Made by a program: the position numbers and the translations under genes. This document shows positions 27,267 through 36,374 of a stretch of 64,000 nucleotides of DNA, one piece after another (position 1 is the first letter of the stretch; each line of letters begins with the position of its first letter). The notes under the pieces are model-generated. The model worked only from the letters and a program-made list of their open reading frames with translations. It was not told where the DNA came from and ran no database searches. Origin of the DNA: CBDIDH01 sp965277595 (GTDB lineage: Bacteria > Planctomycetota > Planctomycetia > Isosphaerales > Isosphaeraceae); contig CBDIDH010000002.1 in assembly GCA_965277595.1 (NCBI GenBank), forward strand, positions 1,736,001 through 1,800,000, written 5' to 3'.

Positions 27267-28187
27267 ATGTCCACAACCCTCGGTCTCTTCTGTCTGGCCG
27301 TCGTCGGCGTCAGCCTCATCGGCGGAATTTTGCCGCTGGCGACGGTGCTTAGCCACACCCGGTTGCAGGTCTACCTCAGCGCCTCGGCCGGGGTCATGCT
27401 CGGCGCTGCCTTCTTCCACATGATGCCCGAGGCTGTCCGGATGGGGTCGCCCGGAACCCTGAACTGGTCGGCCGCCGGCCTTCTCGCTCTCTTCTTCCTC
27501 GAACGCTTCTTTGCCTATCACCATCACGAGGCCCCGGCCGACCCCGCCGATCCCTGCCCGACCCACCCGCACGAACACCCCGACGGTCGCGGCCACTCGG
27601 CCGGTGTGGTTGATCCGAAATCGCCTGGCGGCACGGGTTCAGCGACCAAGGGGACGTCGCTTCACTGGGGTGCCGCGGCCTTCGGCCTCGCGGCCCACTC
27701 GCTGATCGGCGGCGTCGCGCTGGCCTCGGCCGCGGCGGCGGGAGGTAATCGGTTCGGCCCCGGAGGCGCGGCATGGGGCGTCTTCATCGCCACGCTCGTC
27801 CACAAGCCGGCCGATGCCCTGACGATCGTCAGCCTGATGCTTCGAGCCGGCGCACCTCGGCCTCTGGCTCACATGGTCAACCTCGCCTTCGCCCTGATGA
27901 TTCCGGCCGGAGTTGTCCTCTTCTTCCTTGGCATTCAAGGTCTCGGCCCGCGTACCGCCGCCACGATCACCGCCGCGGCCCTGGCCTTCTCCGCGGGAAC
28001 CTTTCTCTGCATCGCCCTGAGCGACCTTCTTCCCGAACTCCAGTTCCACGCTCACGATCGCCTCGCGCTCTCGGCCGCTCTGCTCGGCGGCGTGGGCCTG
28101 ATGGCCGCCGCGTCGTACTGGGAAGGTCCCGAATCCTCTCCTCCGGCCCCCCCCGCGCAGGCTCACGCGCAGGCGCCCGCTCCCTAA
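27267..28187 (+). CDS. ZIP-family divalent metal transporter
   Basis: A 306-residue membrane protein. The start at 27267 follows AAAGG and opens with the first helix (STTLGLFCLAVVGVSLIGG). A His-rich cytosolic loop (YHHHEAPADP, PTHPHEHPDGRGH) lies between helices 3 and 4. Helix 4 carries LAAHSLIGGVALASA and helix 5 HKPADALTIVSL, the positions of the metal-binding His and Glu/Asp residues in ZIP proteins. It probably imports zinc or iron. The next gene on the same strand is 112 bases away. Confidence 0.9.
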   Translation: MSTTLGLFCLAVVGVSLIGGILPLATVLSHTRLQVYLSASAGVMLGAAFFHMMPEAVRMGSPGTLNWSAAGLLALFFLERFFAYHHHEAPADPADPCPTHPHEHPDGRGHSAGVVDPKSPGGTGSATKGTSLHWGAAAFGLAAHSLIGGVALASAAAAGGNRFGPGGAAWGVFIATLVHKPADALTIVSLMLRAGAPRPLAHMVNLAFALMIPAGVVLFFLGIQGLGPRTAATITAAALAFSAGTFLCIALSDLLPELQFHAHDRLALSAALLGGVGLMAAASYWEGPESSPPAPPAQAHAQAPAP

Positions 28188-28298
28188 AATCCCTCCCGAA
28201 CATCTGGCCTTCCCGCTTATGATGTTGGTTGAGAGCCGATACGCGAAGGGCGGGGGCCGCCCGTCCGCCTGTTCTTGTACGTTGAGGATCGAAGCATC

Positions 28299-30203
28299 AT
28301 GGCCAAGGACTCTGACGCCCTCTCGAAATCGGCCCCGACCCGGCTCGCCTGGCTGGGCGTCGCGATGATCGTGCTGTTGACCGGCGCCGGTCCCGACCGC
28401 GTCGACCTCCGCCCCGTCCGCGCGCCGGACGGCCGACCGGTCGATTTGAAGGCCCCCCAGGATGGTGCCTCGGTCATCATCTTTTACTCGTCCGAATGCC
28501 CGATCTCGAACGCTTACAGCACGACTTTGAACCGCCTCGTGGCCGATGCCCCCGCTGGCCTCGTCCGGTGCACCGGCGCCTGTGTTGACCCCGACCTGAC
28601 CGACGCCGATGTCGCCGCTCATGCCCGTGATTTCGGCCTCAAGTTCCCCGTCGTCCGCGACCGCCTTGGCTCTCTGGCCAGCAAGCTCAACGCGACGGTC
28701 ACGCCCGAGGCGTTTGTCATCGATGCCGCGGGGCTCGTTCGCTATCACGGCCGGATCGACGACCAGTTCGCCGACCGTGGCAAGGCCAACGCCAACCCGG
28801 CGACTCACGAGCTGCGCGACGCCATCGAGGCCGTCCTCGCCGACCGCGAGGTCGCCGTCAAGTACGTCGAGGCCGTCGGCTGCCCGATCCCCGACCCCCC
28901 GAAAGTCGCGCCACCGACCTACGCCCGGGAGGTCTCGCGCATCCTTCAAAAGAACTGCCAGGAATGCCACCGAAAAGGGCAGGTCGGCCCCTTTCCGCTC
29001 GAAACGTATGAACAGGCCCGCAAGCGTTCCCGCGACATCGCCGACGTCGCCGAGGACCGGGTGATGCCCCCCTGGAAGCCTGTTCCGGGGATCGGCCCGA
29101 AGTTCCGGCACGATCGCTCGCTCTCTGACGCGGAGATCGCCACGCTCGTCTCCTGGGCGAACTCAGGCGCACCCGAGGGCAACCCGGCGGACCTCCCGCC
29201 CCCCGCGACCTTCGCTGATGACTGGGCGCTTGGCATGCCCGACCTGATCCTCGAACCGGCCGAACCCTACGCGATTCCCGCCGATGGACCCGACATTTAC
29301 CGATGCTTTGTCGTTCCGACCGATCTTCCCGACGATGTCTACATCTCGGCCATTGAATACCGTCCCGGCAACCGTCGGGTCGTCCATCACATGCTTACCT
29401 ACGTTGACGTCAAGGGCGAGGCCCGCAAGCGAGACGCCAAGGACCCCGGCCCCGGCTACGAATGCTTCTCCGGTCCCCAGGTTGAGATTCATGGCGACCT
29501 CGGCGGCTGGGCTCCCGGCAACGAGCCGAGCCGCCTTCCCGAAGGGATCGGCCGATGCCTGCCGAAAGGGGCCGACGTCGTGATGCAGCTTCATTACCAT
29601 CCCAGCGGCAAGGCCGAGACCGACCGCTCGCGGATCGGCCTTCACTTCTCTCGGAAGCCGATCAAGCAGATTCTCCACTGGAGCGCCGCGATCAACATGG
29701 AGGGCCTTCGGCTCCCCGCGGGTGCTCGCGACGTTGAGATCAAGGCCGCCTGGCCTGTCCCCGTTGACGTCAAGGCGCACGCGGTGACGCCGCACATGCA
29801 CCTGCTCGGCCGCGACATGCTGATGAGCGTCACCTATCCCGACGGCCGGACCGAGGATCTCGTCAAGATTGCCGACTGGGACTTCGCCTGGCAGAACACC
29901 TATTACTTCGCGAAGCCTCTCGACCTTCCCAAGGGCTCTGTCCTGAAAGTTGTTGCCCACTACGACAACTCGGCCGGCAACCCCCGCAACCCGAACCATC
30001 CCCCCAAACCCGTCCACTGGGGCGAGGCCACCACCGATGAGATGTGCATCGGCTTCATTGCCATCACCAAGGCCGGCCAGGACCTGACCCGCCCCGGCGA
30101 AACGGACGACTTCCGGGAGATCCTCATCAAACAGCGCCAGGATTATCAAAAGCGCCTGGAGCAAGAGGCCAGGAAGCGTGACGAGGCTTCGAAGAATAAG
30201 TAG
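28299..30203 (+). CDS. Thioredoxin-like / haem-binding / copper monooxygenase-like fusion protein
   Basis: A 634-residue exported protein. After an N-terminal membrane anchor or signal (about residues 15-33) comes a redoxin domain, FYSSECPISNAYSTTLNRL, with only one Cys of the usual CxxC. A single c-type haem site follows: C220-x-x-C223-H224 in ILQKNCQECHRKG, then VMPPWKP. The last ~300 residues resemble the copper type II ascorbate-dependent monooxygenase (PHM) fold, with H363-H364 in VVHHMLTY, H432/H434 in MQLHYHPSG and H499/H501 in TPHMHLLGRDM. GAGGA precedes ATG 28299. The fusion is recurrent in planctomycetes; the substrate is unknown. Confidence 0.82.
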   Translation: MAKDSDALSKSAPTRLAWLGVAMIVLLTGAGPDRVDLRPVRAPDGRPVDLKAPQDGASVIIFYSSECPISNAYSTTLNRLVADAPAGLVRCTGACVDPDLTDADVAAHARDFGLKFPVVRDRLGSLASKLNATVTPEAFVIDAAGLVRYHGRIDDQFADRGKANANPATHELRDAIEAVLADREVAVKYVEAVGCPIPDPPKVAPPTYAREVSRILQKNCQECHRKGQVGPFPLETYEQARKRSRDIADVAEDRVMPPWKPVPGIGPKFRHDRSLSDAEIATLVSWANSGAPEGNPADLPPPATFADDWALGMPDLILEPAEPYAIPADGPDIYRCFVVPTDLPDDVYISAIEYRPGNRRVVHHMLTYVDVKGEARKRDAKDPGPGYECFSGPQVEIHGDLGGWAPGNEPSRLPEGIGRCLPKGADVVMQLHYHPSGKAETDRSRIGLHFSRKPIKQILHWSAAINMEGLRLPAGARDVEIKAAWPVPVDVKAHAVTPHMHLLGRDMLMSVTYPDGRTEDLVKIADWDFAWQNTYYFAKPLDLPKGSVLKVVAHYDNSAGNPRNPNHPPKPVHWGEATTDEMCIGFIAITKAGQDLTRPGETDDFREILIKQRQDYQKRLEQEARKRDEASKNK

Positions 30204-30204
30204 A

Positions 30205-30250
30205 AAGGGCTTAAGTTCGATCACGGAAAGGTAGGACTTTCCGAGCCCTT
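30205..30250. terminator. Two-way terminator-like hairpin
   Basis: Two stacked perfect stems, AAGGGCT/AGCCCTT (30205-30211, 30244-30250) and CGGAAAG/CTTTCCG (30224-30230, 30237-30243), lie between convergent genes. There is no long T tract. Confidence 0.55.
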
Positions 30251-30310
30251 CCAGGTCCGGAACGCGGCGACCCACCCCGTGATCTAACATGAACCGCGAA
30301 CATTTAGACT

Positions 30311-31855
30311 CTATTCGGGGCCAAGGCTCCATTGGTTGTTCGATTCGGAGTCGTAGTCGTCCTGGTAGGGACTCACGTCGGAAGGAAGGTCAGCCTGATA
30401 GGTATTGAAATAGTTGGTTTCGTATTGATAGGCGGGGGTGGGGTTGGTCGTCAGAGTATTGAAGGTCGAGCTGGGAATGACCGCCTGGTACTGGCTAGGG
30501 CTGAGCGACGGCAGTGAGATCACCCCCGAGGAAATCTCTTGCTGGGCCGGAGTGATGATCGTCAACCCCGCCGTGTTTTCGAGGTAGGAGACAAAGGCGT
30601 AGGTCCACTCCTTGAAATACGCGATTTGGCTGAGATCTGACACCACATTGTTGTAGGAGAGGAGAGCGTCGCTTGAGGGGAGGCCGTAGTAAGTGACGAT
30701 CTGGGCTTCGCTCAGCATCAACTTGCCCAATGTCTGGATGTCGTAGAGTCCCTGAAGCGCGGCATTGTTCTTTACGTCGTAGCCAATCTGGAGGAGGCCA
30801 GTGTTGATCTGATAATTCGTCGCCTGCACGTCCGCCAGTGTCGGGGTCGTGCTCTCGATCACCGCGGCGTCGAAGATGAATTGCTTCATTGAGGAGATGA
30901 GCCCGTTGTCCAACGCACTGGCCAACTGAGCGACCGTCACGTTCGGAACCGGTCCCCCCGAGGTTGGCGTATTGGGTGACGAAGTAGGTGTAGGGGTGGG
31001 CGTTGGTGTAGGGGTGGGCGTTGGTGTAGGGGTGGGCGTTGGTGTAGGTGTGGGTGTAGGTGTGGGTGTGGGTGTGGGTGTGGGTGTGGGCGTTGGTGCT
31101 GGGTAGGCGGAGGTGGTCACCGCGAGTTTGTAGCCGGTCGCTCTGGTACTCGCGTCCACAACGACCGCGTAGTAGGTACCAGGCGAAAAGATATAGTTGA
31201 ACGAAGTGGTGGAGGCCATCACCATCGGTGCCATCTTGGCGTTGAACAGGGCCAACTCGCTCGGTGCCGTCACTCCCGAGAGGGTCGCGGAGACGATCAT
31301 CTTGCTGCCGGTGACCGTAAACTGGTAGTTCACCGCCTTGTCGGCCGCGAGTTTCCCGGTCTCGGTGAGGGACTCGGTCGCGTATAGCGTCTTCAGCGAG
31401 ACGACCGGCGCCGGGTTCGGGTAATAGACGGTCTTCAGAGAGAACCCGTAGCGGATCGCCTTCGAGCCGGAGTCGATGACCCGCGCGTAATAGGTTCCTG
31501 GGGTGAAGTAGAAATTGAACGAGGAGTGGGAGGTCATGACCAGCGGGTGCTTTGAGGCATTCAGGAGGTCGATCTGGCCGAGCGCTGGGGTGCTCGCGAG
31601 ACCCCCATCGACTATCAAATTCCCGCCGGTAATGATGAACCGATAGTCCGTCGACTTGCCAGGCGCTAGCGCTCCTTGATAGGTGAAGTTCTGGTCGGGC
31701 AGAAGGTTCCCCACGGTCACGGCCGTCGTACCGAGAGGCGTGATGGCCGCAGGGTGGACGGTTGTGGTCATAAGGGTGCGTGATTCCAGTCGTCCCGTGT
31801 TGCTAACCAGCGCGGATAGCTGAATTCGCCGATCGCACTTCGGTCGGTGTCGCAT
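30311..31855 (-). CDS. Exported protein with duplicated beta domain and Pro-Thr linker
   Basis: A 514-residue protein. ATG 31855 has GAGG nine bases ahead. The N-terminus (LVSNTGRLESRTLM) recalls the LEPR-type sorting region of planctomycete surface proteins. Two related beta domains of ~100 residues follow (compare SSFNFYFTPGTYYARVIDSG with TSFNYIFSPGTYYAVVVDAS). A linker of about twenty Pro-Thr dipeptides, around residues 250-295, separates them from a C-terminal ~200-residue helical domain I do not recognise. The linker is encoded by a minisatellite. An insertion sequence lies ~290 bases upstream. Confidence 0.7.
   Translation of the reverse strand: MRHRPKCDRRIQLSALVSNTGRLESRTLMTTTVHPAAITPLGTTAVTVGNLLPDQNFTYQGALAPGKSTDYRFIITGGNLIVDGGLASTPALGQIDLLNASKHPLVMTSHSSFNFYFTPGTYYARVIDSGSKAIRYGFSLKTVYYPNPAPVVSLKTLYATESLTETGKLAADKAVNYQFTVTGSKMIVSATLSGVTAPSELALFNAKMAPMVMASTTSFNYIFSPGTYYAVVVDASTRATGYKLAVTTSAYPAPTPTPTPTPTPTPTPTPTPTPTPTPTPTPTPTPTPTPTSSPNTPTSGGPVPNVTVAQLASALDNGLISSMKQFIFDAAVIESTTPTLADVQATNYQINTGLLQIGYDVKNNAALQGLYDIQTLGKLMLSEAQIVTYYGLPSSDALLSYNNVVSDLSQIAYFKEWTYAFVSYLENTAGLTIITPAQQEISSGVISLPSLSPSQYQAVIPSSTFNTLTTNPTPAYQYETNYFNTYQADLPSDVSPYQDDYDSESNNQWSLGPE
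30984..31103. repeat. GT-rich minisatellite encoding the Pro-Thr linker
   Basis: Tandem GGGGTGGGCGTTGGTGTA units (18 bp) grade into GGTGTG hexamers. Both keep the reading frame of the gene on the opposite strand, so copy number can vary without a frameshift. Confidence 0.85.
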
Positions 31856-32148
31856 CGTTGCGGTCCTCAAGGTTGTTATTCAAATCAGAAGAGTCTGCAC
31901 GACCGACTTCGGGGCCGCTTCGCCCTGCCGGTCGTTGACCGCCGCGCCTCCGATTAGCTCGGGGGGCGCATGAAACGTCACAGGCCAAAAATTACTCGAC
32001 CCAGCCGCCGAGTTTGCGTTATCAAAGTTAGATAGCAAGGCCGTGGCGGGGTTGAGAATTGACCTAAGTTGGTCCAGGGTCATGGATGTCGTCTTGATCT
32101 CTGGGAGCGGGCACGATTTTAATCACGATTCGAATCCGATTTCAATAT
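31856..32148. other. Intergenic region beside the IS5-like element
   Basis: Contains a 67-codon frame on the minus strand (31880-32083) that I do not recognise and do not call as a gene. The AT content is higher than in the neighbouring genes, and the insertion sequence starts at its right edge. Confidence 0.4.
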
Positions 32149-33126
32149 GCTCTGTAGAAAACCCCGTCAATCCCGGCGTTCCAGCATGAGGTTGTGGGTC
32201 AAGACCGCCAACCACAGGTCGCGACACCGGGCCCAGTAGGCTGCGGCCGCGGACGGCACTCCCCAGCCGACGCTTCATCGTGCTGAAGGTCGTCTCGACC
32301 TGCCAGCGCTGGCGATACGGCCGACGGGGGAAGCGCCGCGTCATCAGGCGACGGTAGCGGCCCGTCGGCATGCTCGCCGAAGGCCGCCCACGCGTGCGAG
32401 GGATCGCCGTGCGTAGCCCCAGGTCGTCGCGGGCCAGCTCATGGCTCGCCTCGCTGTCATGCCCGGCGTCGGCCACGAGCCAGCCCAGGCTCGCCCGACG
32501 CGACGCCGCCTTGACCAGCGCCGGCCAGCACGCCACGTCGGCCCGCGGTCCCAGGCCGGCATGCGCCGCCAGGAGTCAGGTGGTCGCGGCAGCTGATGAG
32601 GATGTCAAGCTTTGGGTAGCGGCTGTACCGACCGGTCCGCATCGCATCGCGGCCGGCGCGACGCGGGAAGTAGGGGCTGACCTGCCGCGATTCCAACCCG
32701 GTGGCGTCGGCCGCGGCGATGCCGACCCGGCGACGTCTGGCCAGGAACCGCCGGATGGTGGCCTCAAGCAACGGTGTGGTCGCCTCGGCGGCCAGGAGGC
32801 GTTTGCTGGCCTTCTGAAGCGTGGTGTCATGGGGCACGCGACGGAGGCCGATGACGGCCCGCAAATCAGGGCAATCGGCCAGCAGGGCGGCGACGCCGCG
32901 ATAGTCGGTTTTGAGGAACGCCTTGAGGACCAGGCAGGCGAAGACCTGATGCTGGGTGTACGACTTGGGGCTGAAGCGATGGGCGTAAGGGGGTATGGCC
33001 TGGGCCGCGACGGCGTGGGCGGCGGTGAGGACGGCCTTGGGGGACTTGCTTGTGGTGCTCATACTCCGATTATACAAGGACGCCCGCGGCCCAACCAAGG
33101 GGCCGAACATGGCTTTTCTACAGAGC
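32149..33126 (-). mobile_element. IS5-like insertion sequence, inactivated
   Basis: About 978 bp. The terminal inverted repeats are GCTCTGTAGAAAA (32149-32161) and its complement TTTTCTACAGAGC (33114-33126). TTCAATAT occurs directly outside the left end (32141-32148) and three bases outside the right end (33130-33137), a possible target duplication. It carries one transposase gene broken by frameshifts. Confidence 0.85.
32167..33062 (-). pseudogene. IS4/IS5-type DDE transposase with two frameshifts
   Basis: The N-terminal frame starts MSTTSKSPKAVLTAAHAVAA and holds the first Asp in AAADATGLESR. Near 32575 the frame breaks and resumes as LLAAHAGLGPRADVACWPAL with the second Asp in VADAGHDSEA. 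The signature YRQRWQVETTFSTMKRR fits the Y-(2)-R-(3)-E-(6)-K motif of IS4/IS5 transposases. A second break near 32230 moves the ending into a third frame, CRDLWLAVLTHNLMLERRD, which stops inside the element. All three catalytic residues are still readable, so inactivation is recent. Confidence 0.85.
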
Positions 33127-33345
33127 AAATTCAATATAATTTTTGATTTCCTGATATTTCCTGTCGCTCTGAGTGAAGTTGTGGGTTATGGCAGTCGCAG
33201 AGCCGTTCTGGACTTGGAGGTCAGGTCTCTTCTATTTTGGTAACGTTTCCTGCCCCCGAGGATTTTTAAGCATACTTCGCTCAGGATTCCATTGATTATT
33301 AAGCGTTTCGGTTCCCCGGGAATCGGTTTAATCGGGTGGGCGTCT

Positions 33346-34296
33346 TCAATTCATCTCCGGCTCCAGCGGCCCGGCGAGCCCCTGATGGAAGAATAAACGC
33401 CCCGGCAGGGTGGGCATGAACGAACTGGGAACCCAGGGGTCGGGACCGTATCGGAGGGTCATCCAGAGGCTCAGACCTTGCCATTGCATGCCCCGGTCGA
33501 AGACGCCGTCGGCGCCGCCGATGATCCGGTCGGCCTGAAGGAAAAGGCCGGGGCCAATCGTGTTCGCGAACGCGGGGACGAGCGTTGTCCGGCTCTTGAA
33601 ACTGGTCAGGGCGTTCTGCTCGATCGTCAACGGGTGCAACCGAGCGCCGAGCCGGTGCGTCTGTGCCTTCCAGGCGTCGACCGAATCATACTCGCCCGCG
33701 AAATGGGGTTCCCAGAAAGCAATGTGGCAGACCCGGCCGATTCCGAAGATCACGACCAGCTCGGCCCCACCTTTTTTCAGCTCGGCGATCCGTTGGGCAT
33801 AGCTGGGAAGGCGATCGGGCGTCGCATACCAGCGCTGGCTTTTGGGGACGGTCAATGCTTCCAGCGGTCCGTAAAAGGCCGACTGCATCGCGTTCTGGAA
33901 GGCCCCGGGGTCGTTCGAGGGCAAGGTCTTGCCCTCGCGGTCACTCCATTCGTCCATGTTGAACCCGTGGACGTGCTCGCAGCCGACGCCCCACTCCTTG
34001 AGAAAATAGACGGCCCAGCGGTACATTCCCATCGGACCGACGGGCAGGATCAGGGCGGCCTGTCGTCCCTCGGCTCTGGTGCGCTGGATGGTCCGGGCGA
34101 TCTCGTGGCCGAGCTTGACGTCAAAGTCCGCCATTGTTGCGCACGAGATCGGCTCGAATTCCGGGCTCCACCAGGGCATCCGATCGATCACCAACCCGGG
34201 GTGGTGGCTGGCGCAGGCGTCGATCTTGGCGAGGTCCCAGCCGGCGGGAAGGAAGCCTTCCATCATCGACCCGGCGAAGGTCGTCAGCAGGTTCAT
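33346..34296 (-). CDS. NagB/glucosamine-6-phosphate isomerase-like protein
   Basis: A 316-residue sugar-phosphate isomerase homologue. HVHGFNMDEWSDREG matches the NagB FNMDEY block with the catalytic Asp. The later block reads FGIGRVCHIAFWEP where NagB has GxGxDGHIAFNEP, so the His and Glu remain but the intervening Asp is Val. The altered active site suggests a different substrate or reaction from classic glucosamine-6-phosphate deamination. The gene is divergent from the HAD hydrolase 93 bases away; they may share regulation. Confidence 0.75.
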   Translation of the reverse strand: MNLLTTFAGSMMEGFLPAGWDLAKIDACASHHPGLVIDRMPWWSPEFEPISCATMADFDVKLGHEIARTIQRTRAEGRQAALILPVGPMGMYRWAVYFLKEWGVGCEHVHGFNMDEWSDREGKTLPSNDPGAFQNAMQSAFYGPLEALTVPKSQRWYATPDRLPSYAQRIAELKKGGAELVVIFGIGRVCHIAFWEPHFAGEYDSVDAWKAQTHRLGARLHPLTIEQNALTSFKSRTTLVPAFANTIGPGLFLQADRIIGGADGVFDRGMQWQGLSLWMTLRYGPDPWVPSSFMPTLPGRLFFHQGLAGPLEPEMN

Positions 34297-34389
34297 GAGG
34301 AGCCTTCTTCCATTGAGATTTCAGAACAGACGCGAGACCGCCGGACCTGTCTTTATCACGCCCGGGGCGCCCGAGGAAAGAGGTAAGCC

Positions 34390-35136
34390 TTGATCCGCTG
34401 GGTCTTCCTTGACGTTGGAAACGTCCTGCTGGACGAAGATCCGCTCACCTTTCTGAGCTTTCTCCGCCATGCCGAGGCCGTCAACCGCGCCCGCCCGGAG
34501 TTAACCTTTCACGACGTCCTGGCCGCTCGAGAAACGTGCGCGGCGGCGGGGTCGCGCTGGCCTGTCTATGAGGCGGTCATCCCGATCCTCGGCGAAATCG
34601 GCTGCGCTTCGGTCTGGACCGAGACCGCGGCCGAGGTCCGCGCCCGGTTCGCCGAACTCTCGCCGCCGATCACCGGCGCGGCCGACTTCCTCAATCAACT
34701 CATCCGGCTCGGCCTCCGTCTCGGTCTGATCGCCAACCAGGGACCCGAGGTCCGTGATCACCTTGCCGCGCTAGGGATGCTCGATGCCTTCGAAATCGTC
34801 GCCTTCTCCGAAGAAATCGGCCATTTCAAACCTGATCTCGCACTCTTCCACCACGCTCTGAACCTTGCCGGGGCCGAGCCCGCACACTGTTTGATGATCG
34901 GAGACCGTCTCGACAACGACGTGGCTCCCGCCACCTTGCTGGGCATGGCCACCGCCTGGGTCCGCTGGCCCGATCGCGCGGCCAAGGGCTGGAACCCGAC
35001 CGATTCCCGGGCCCTCGCCTACCTCGCCTCACTCCAGCGCCTCGCCCCCCAGATTCCCCCCGCCGATCTGGTTCCGACCCTTGTCGTCGACGACCTTTCG
35101 AACCTCGCCAACGCGATCGGACGGATGATCGATTAG
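34390..35136 (+). CDS. HAD-superfamily hydrolase
   Basis: A 248-residue phosphatase-type protein. It starts with TTG, supported by AGAGG a few bases upstream. Motif I is VFLDVGNVLLDED with the nucleophile Asp8; the +2 residue is Gly, as in the DxGN subgroup that includes YihX. Motif II is LIANQG, motif III HFKPDLALFHHAL, and motif IV MIGDRLDNDVAPA. The C-terminal ~40 residues extend beyond the usual domain. The substrate is probably a small phosphate ester. Confidence 0.88.
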   Translation: MIRWVFLDVGNVLLDEDPLTFLSFLRHAEAVNRARPELTFHDVLAARETCAAAGSRWPVYEAVIPILGEIGCASVWTETAAEVRARFAELSPPITGAADFLNQLIRLGLRLGLIANQGPEVRDHLAALGMLDAFEIVAFSEEIGHFKPDLALFHHALNLAGAEPAHCLMIGDRLDNDVAPATLLGMATAWVRWPDRAAKGWNPTDSRALAYLASLQRLAPQIPPADLVPTLVVDDLSNLANAIGRMID

Positions 35137-35175
35137 CAGTTTTTGACGTTTACTATCAATCATCGGTCCTTTCCT

Positions 35176-36168
35176 TCACACCGTGATTACCACCTTGCCC
35201 GAAAGCGTCCCCGCGCCTTGCACTGTGTTCTCTTCGAGAAGCCGCTGAGCCTCGACGGTTTCCTCCAGGGGAAAGACGCGGCCGATGATCGCCTTGAGCT
35301 TGCCCTCGGCGACCCATCGGCGAATGTCCTCGGCGGCGCGCCCCTGGTCTTCGGGAGAGGCGTTGAACATCGCAAACCCGTGGAGCGAGCAATCGCGCGG
35401 GTAGAACGAACCGAGCGGCAGGGGAGGCTTCGCGGTTCGGCCGGCCATCAGGATCATCCGACCGCGCTTGCGGAGCAAGAGGATCGAAACTTCCAGGTTC
35501 GGCTCGCGCTGGGTCTCGTACCAGACATCGATCCCCTCGTTCGAAAACTCGCGGAGCCGGGCCGGAATGTCGTCGGTCTTGTAGTTGAGCGCCAGGTCAG
35601 CGCCGAGCGTTTTGCAAAGGTCAATCTTTTCGGAACTTCCGGCCGAGGTTGCCACTCTGGCTCCGGCGGCTCTGGCCATCTGGACGACCATCGACCCGAC
35701 CCCGCCACTTCCGCCGGGCACATAGACCGTCTCGCCCGACTTCAAGGACCCATTGCGAAAGAGACCCAGGTGCGCGGTGATTCCCGTCAAGGCGAGCGCC
35801 GCGGCTTCGGGATCGCTGAGGATGGAAGGGGTCGGATAGAGCCAGTGCTCGTCTATCGCCGCGTATTCGGCGGCAACCCCCTGACGGCCGAGCAACCCCT
35901 GGTTCGAGCCCCAGACCCGATCACCCGGTTTGAGGTGTCGAACATTGGCGCCGACGGCCTCGACCGTTCCGGCCAAATCGCAGCCGATCACGTAAGGAAA
36001 TGACATCGGCATCGCGACCGCCCCCGACCTGATGTACAGGTCGATCGGGTTCAGCGCCACGGCGTTAACCTTGACTAACGCCTGTCCCGGCCCCGGCTCG
36101 GGTCTGGGGATCGCGCCTACCCGGATGTTCTCGACCGGCCCTGTCTGATCGATATAGGCGGCTCGCAT
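35176..36168 (-). CDS. Medium-chain NADPH:quinone reductase-like oxidoreductase
   Basis: A 330-residue zinc-free MDR-family enzyme. The start at 36168 gives MRAAYIDQTGPVENIRVG, the usual first strand. The substrate-side motif is NPIDLYIRSGA, the Rossmann NADPH site VYVPGGSGGVGSMVVQMARA, then AGSSEKIDLCKTLGADLALNY. No zinc-binding cysteine or histidine set is present, which points to the quinone-reductase branch. It converges on the HAD gene. Confidence 0.9.
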   Translation of the reverse strand: MRAAYIDQTGPVENIRVGAIPRPEPGPGQALVKVNAVALNPIDLYIRSGAVAMPMSFPYVIGCDLAGTVEAVGANVRHLKPGDRVWGSNQGLLGRQGVAAEYAAIDEHWLYPTPSILSDPEAAALALTGITAHLGLFRNGSLKSGETVYVPGGSGGVGSMVVQMARAAGARVATSAGSSEKIDLCKTLGADLALNYKTDDIPARLREFSNEGIDVWYETQREPNLEVSILLLRKRGRMILMAGRTAKPPLPLGSFYPRDCSLHGFAMFNASPEDQGRAAEDIRRWVAEGKLKAIIGRVFPLEETVEAQRLLEENTVQGAGTLSGKVVITV

Positions 36169-36374
36169 CGCTCGGTCACTCCCACGAAGTTTCACTCAAA
36201 GGACAAAGACCAGGACCGACATCGGGACCGCAATCGTCGCGAGAGACGAGGTCATTGTCCCCGACCTTGACGGCGTTGTACACTGCCAGACATCTCAAAG
36301 CGGGATCGACGACGGGCCTGGGACGGCCAGGTCGGATTCCACGCCCCGAGTCTGCCTTGCCCTGGAGAAGCCCC

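Noticed and set aside
30984..31103. CRISPR-like tandem repeats
   Set aside because: Units are contiguous, have no unique spacers and code for a Pro-Thr linker. No cas gene is present in the window.
31880..32083. A 67-codon frame beside the IS5-like element as a gene cut by the insertion
   Set aside because: Sequence not recognised and no continuation on the other side of the element, so interruption cannot be supported.
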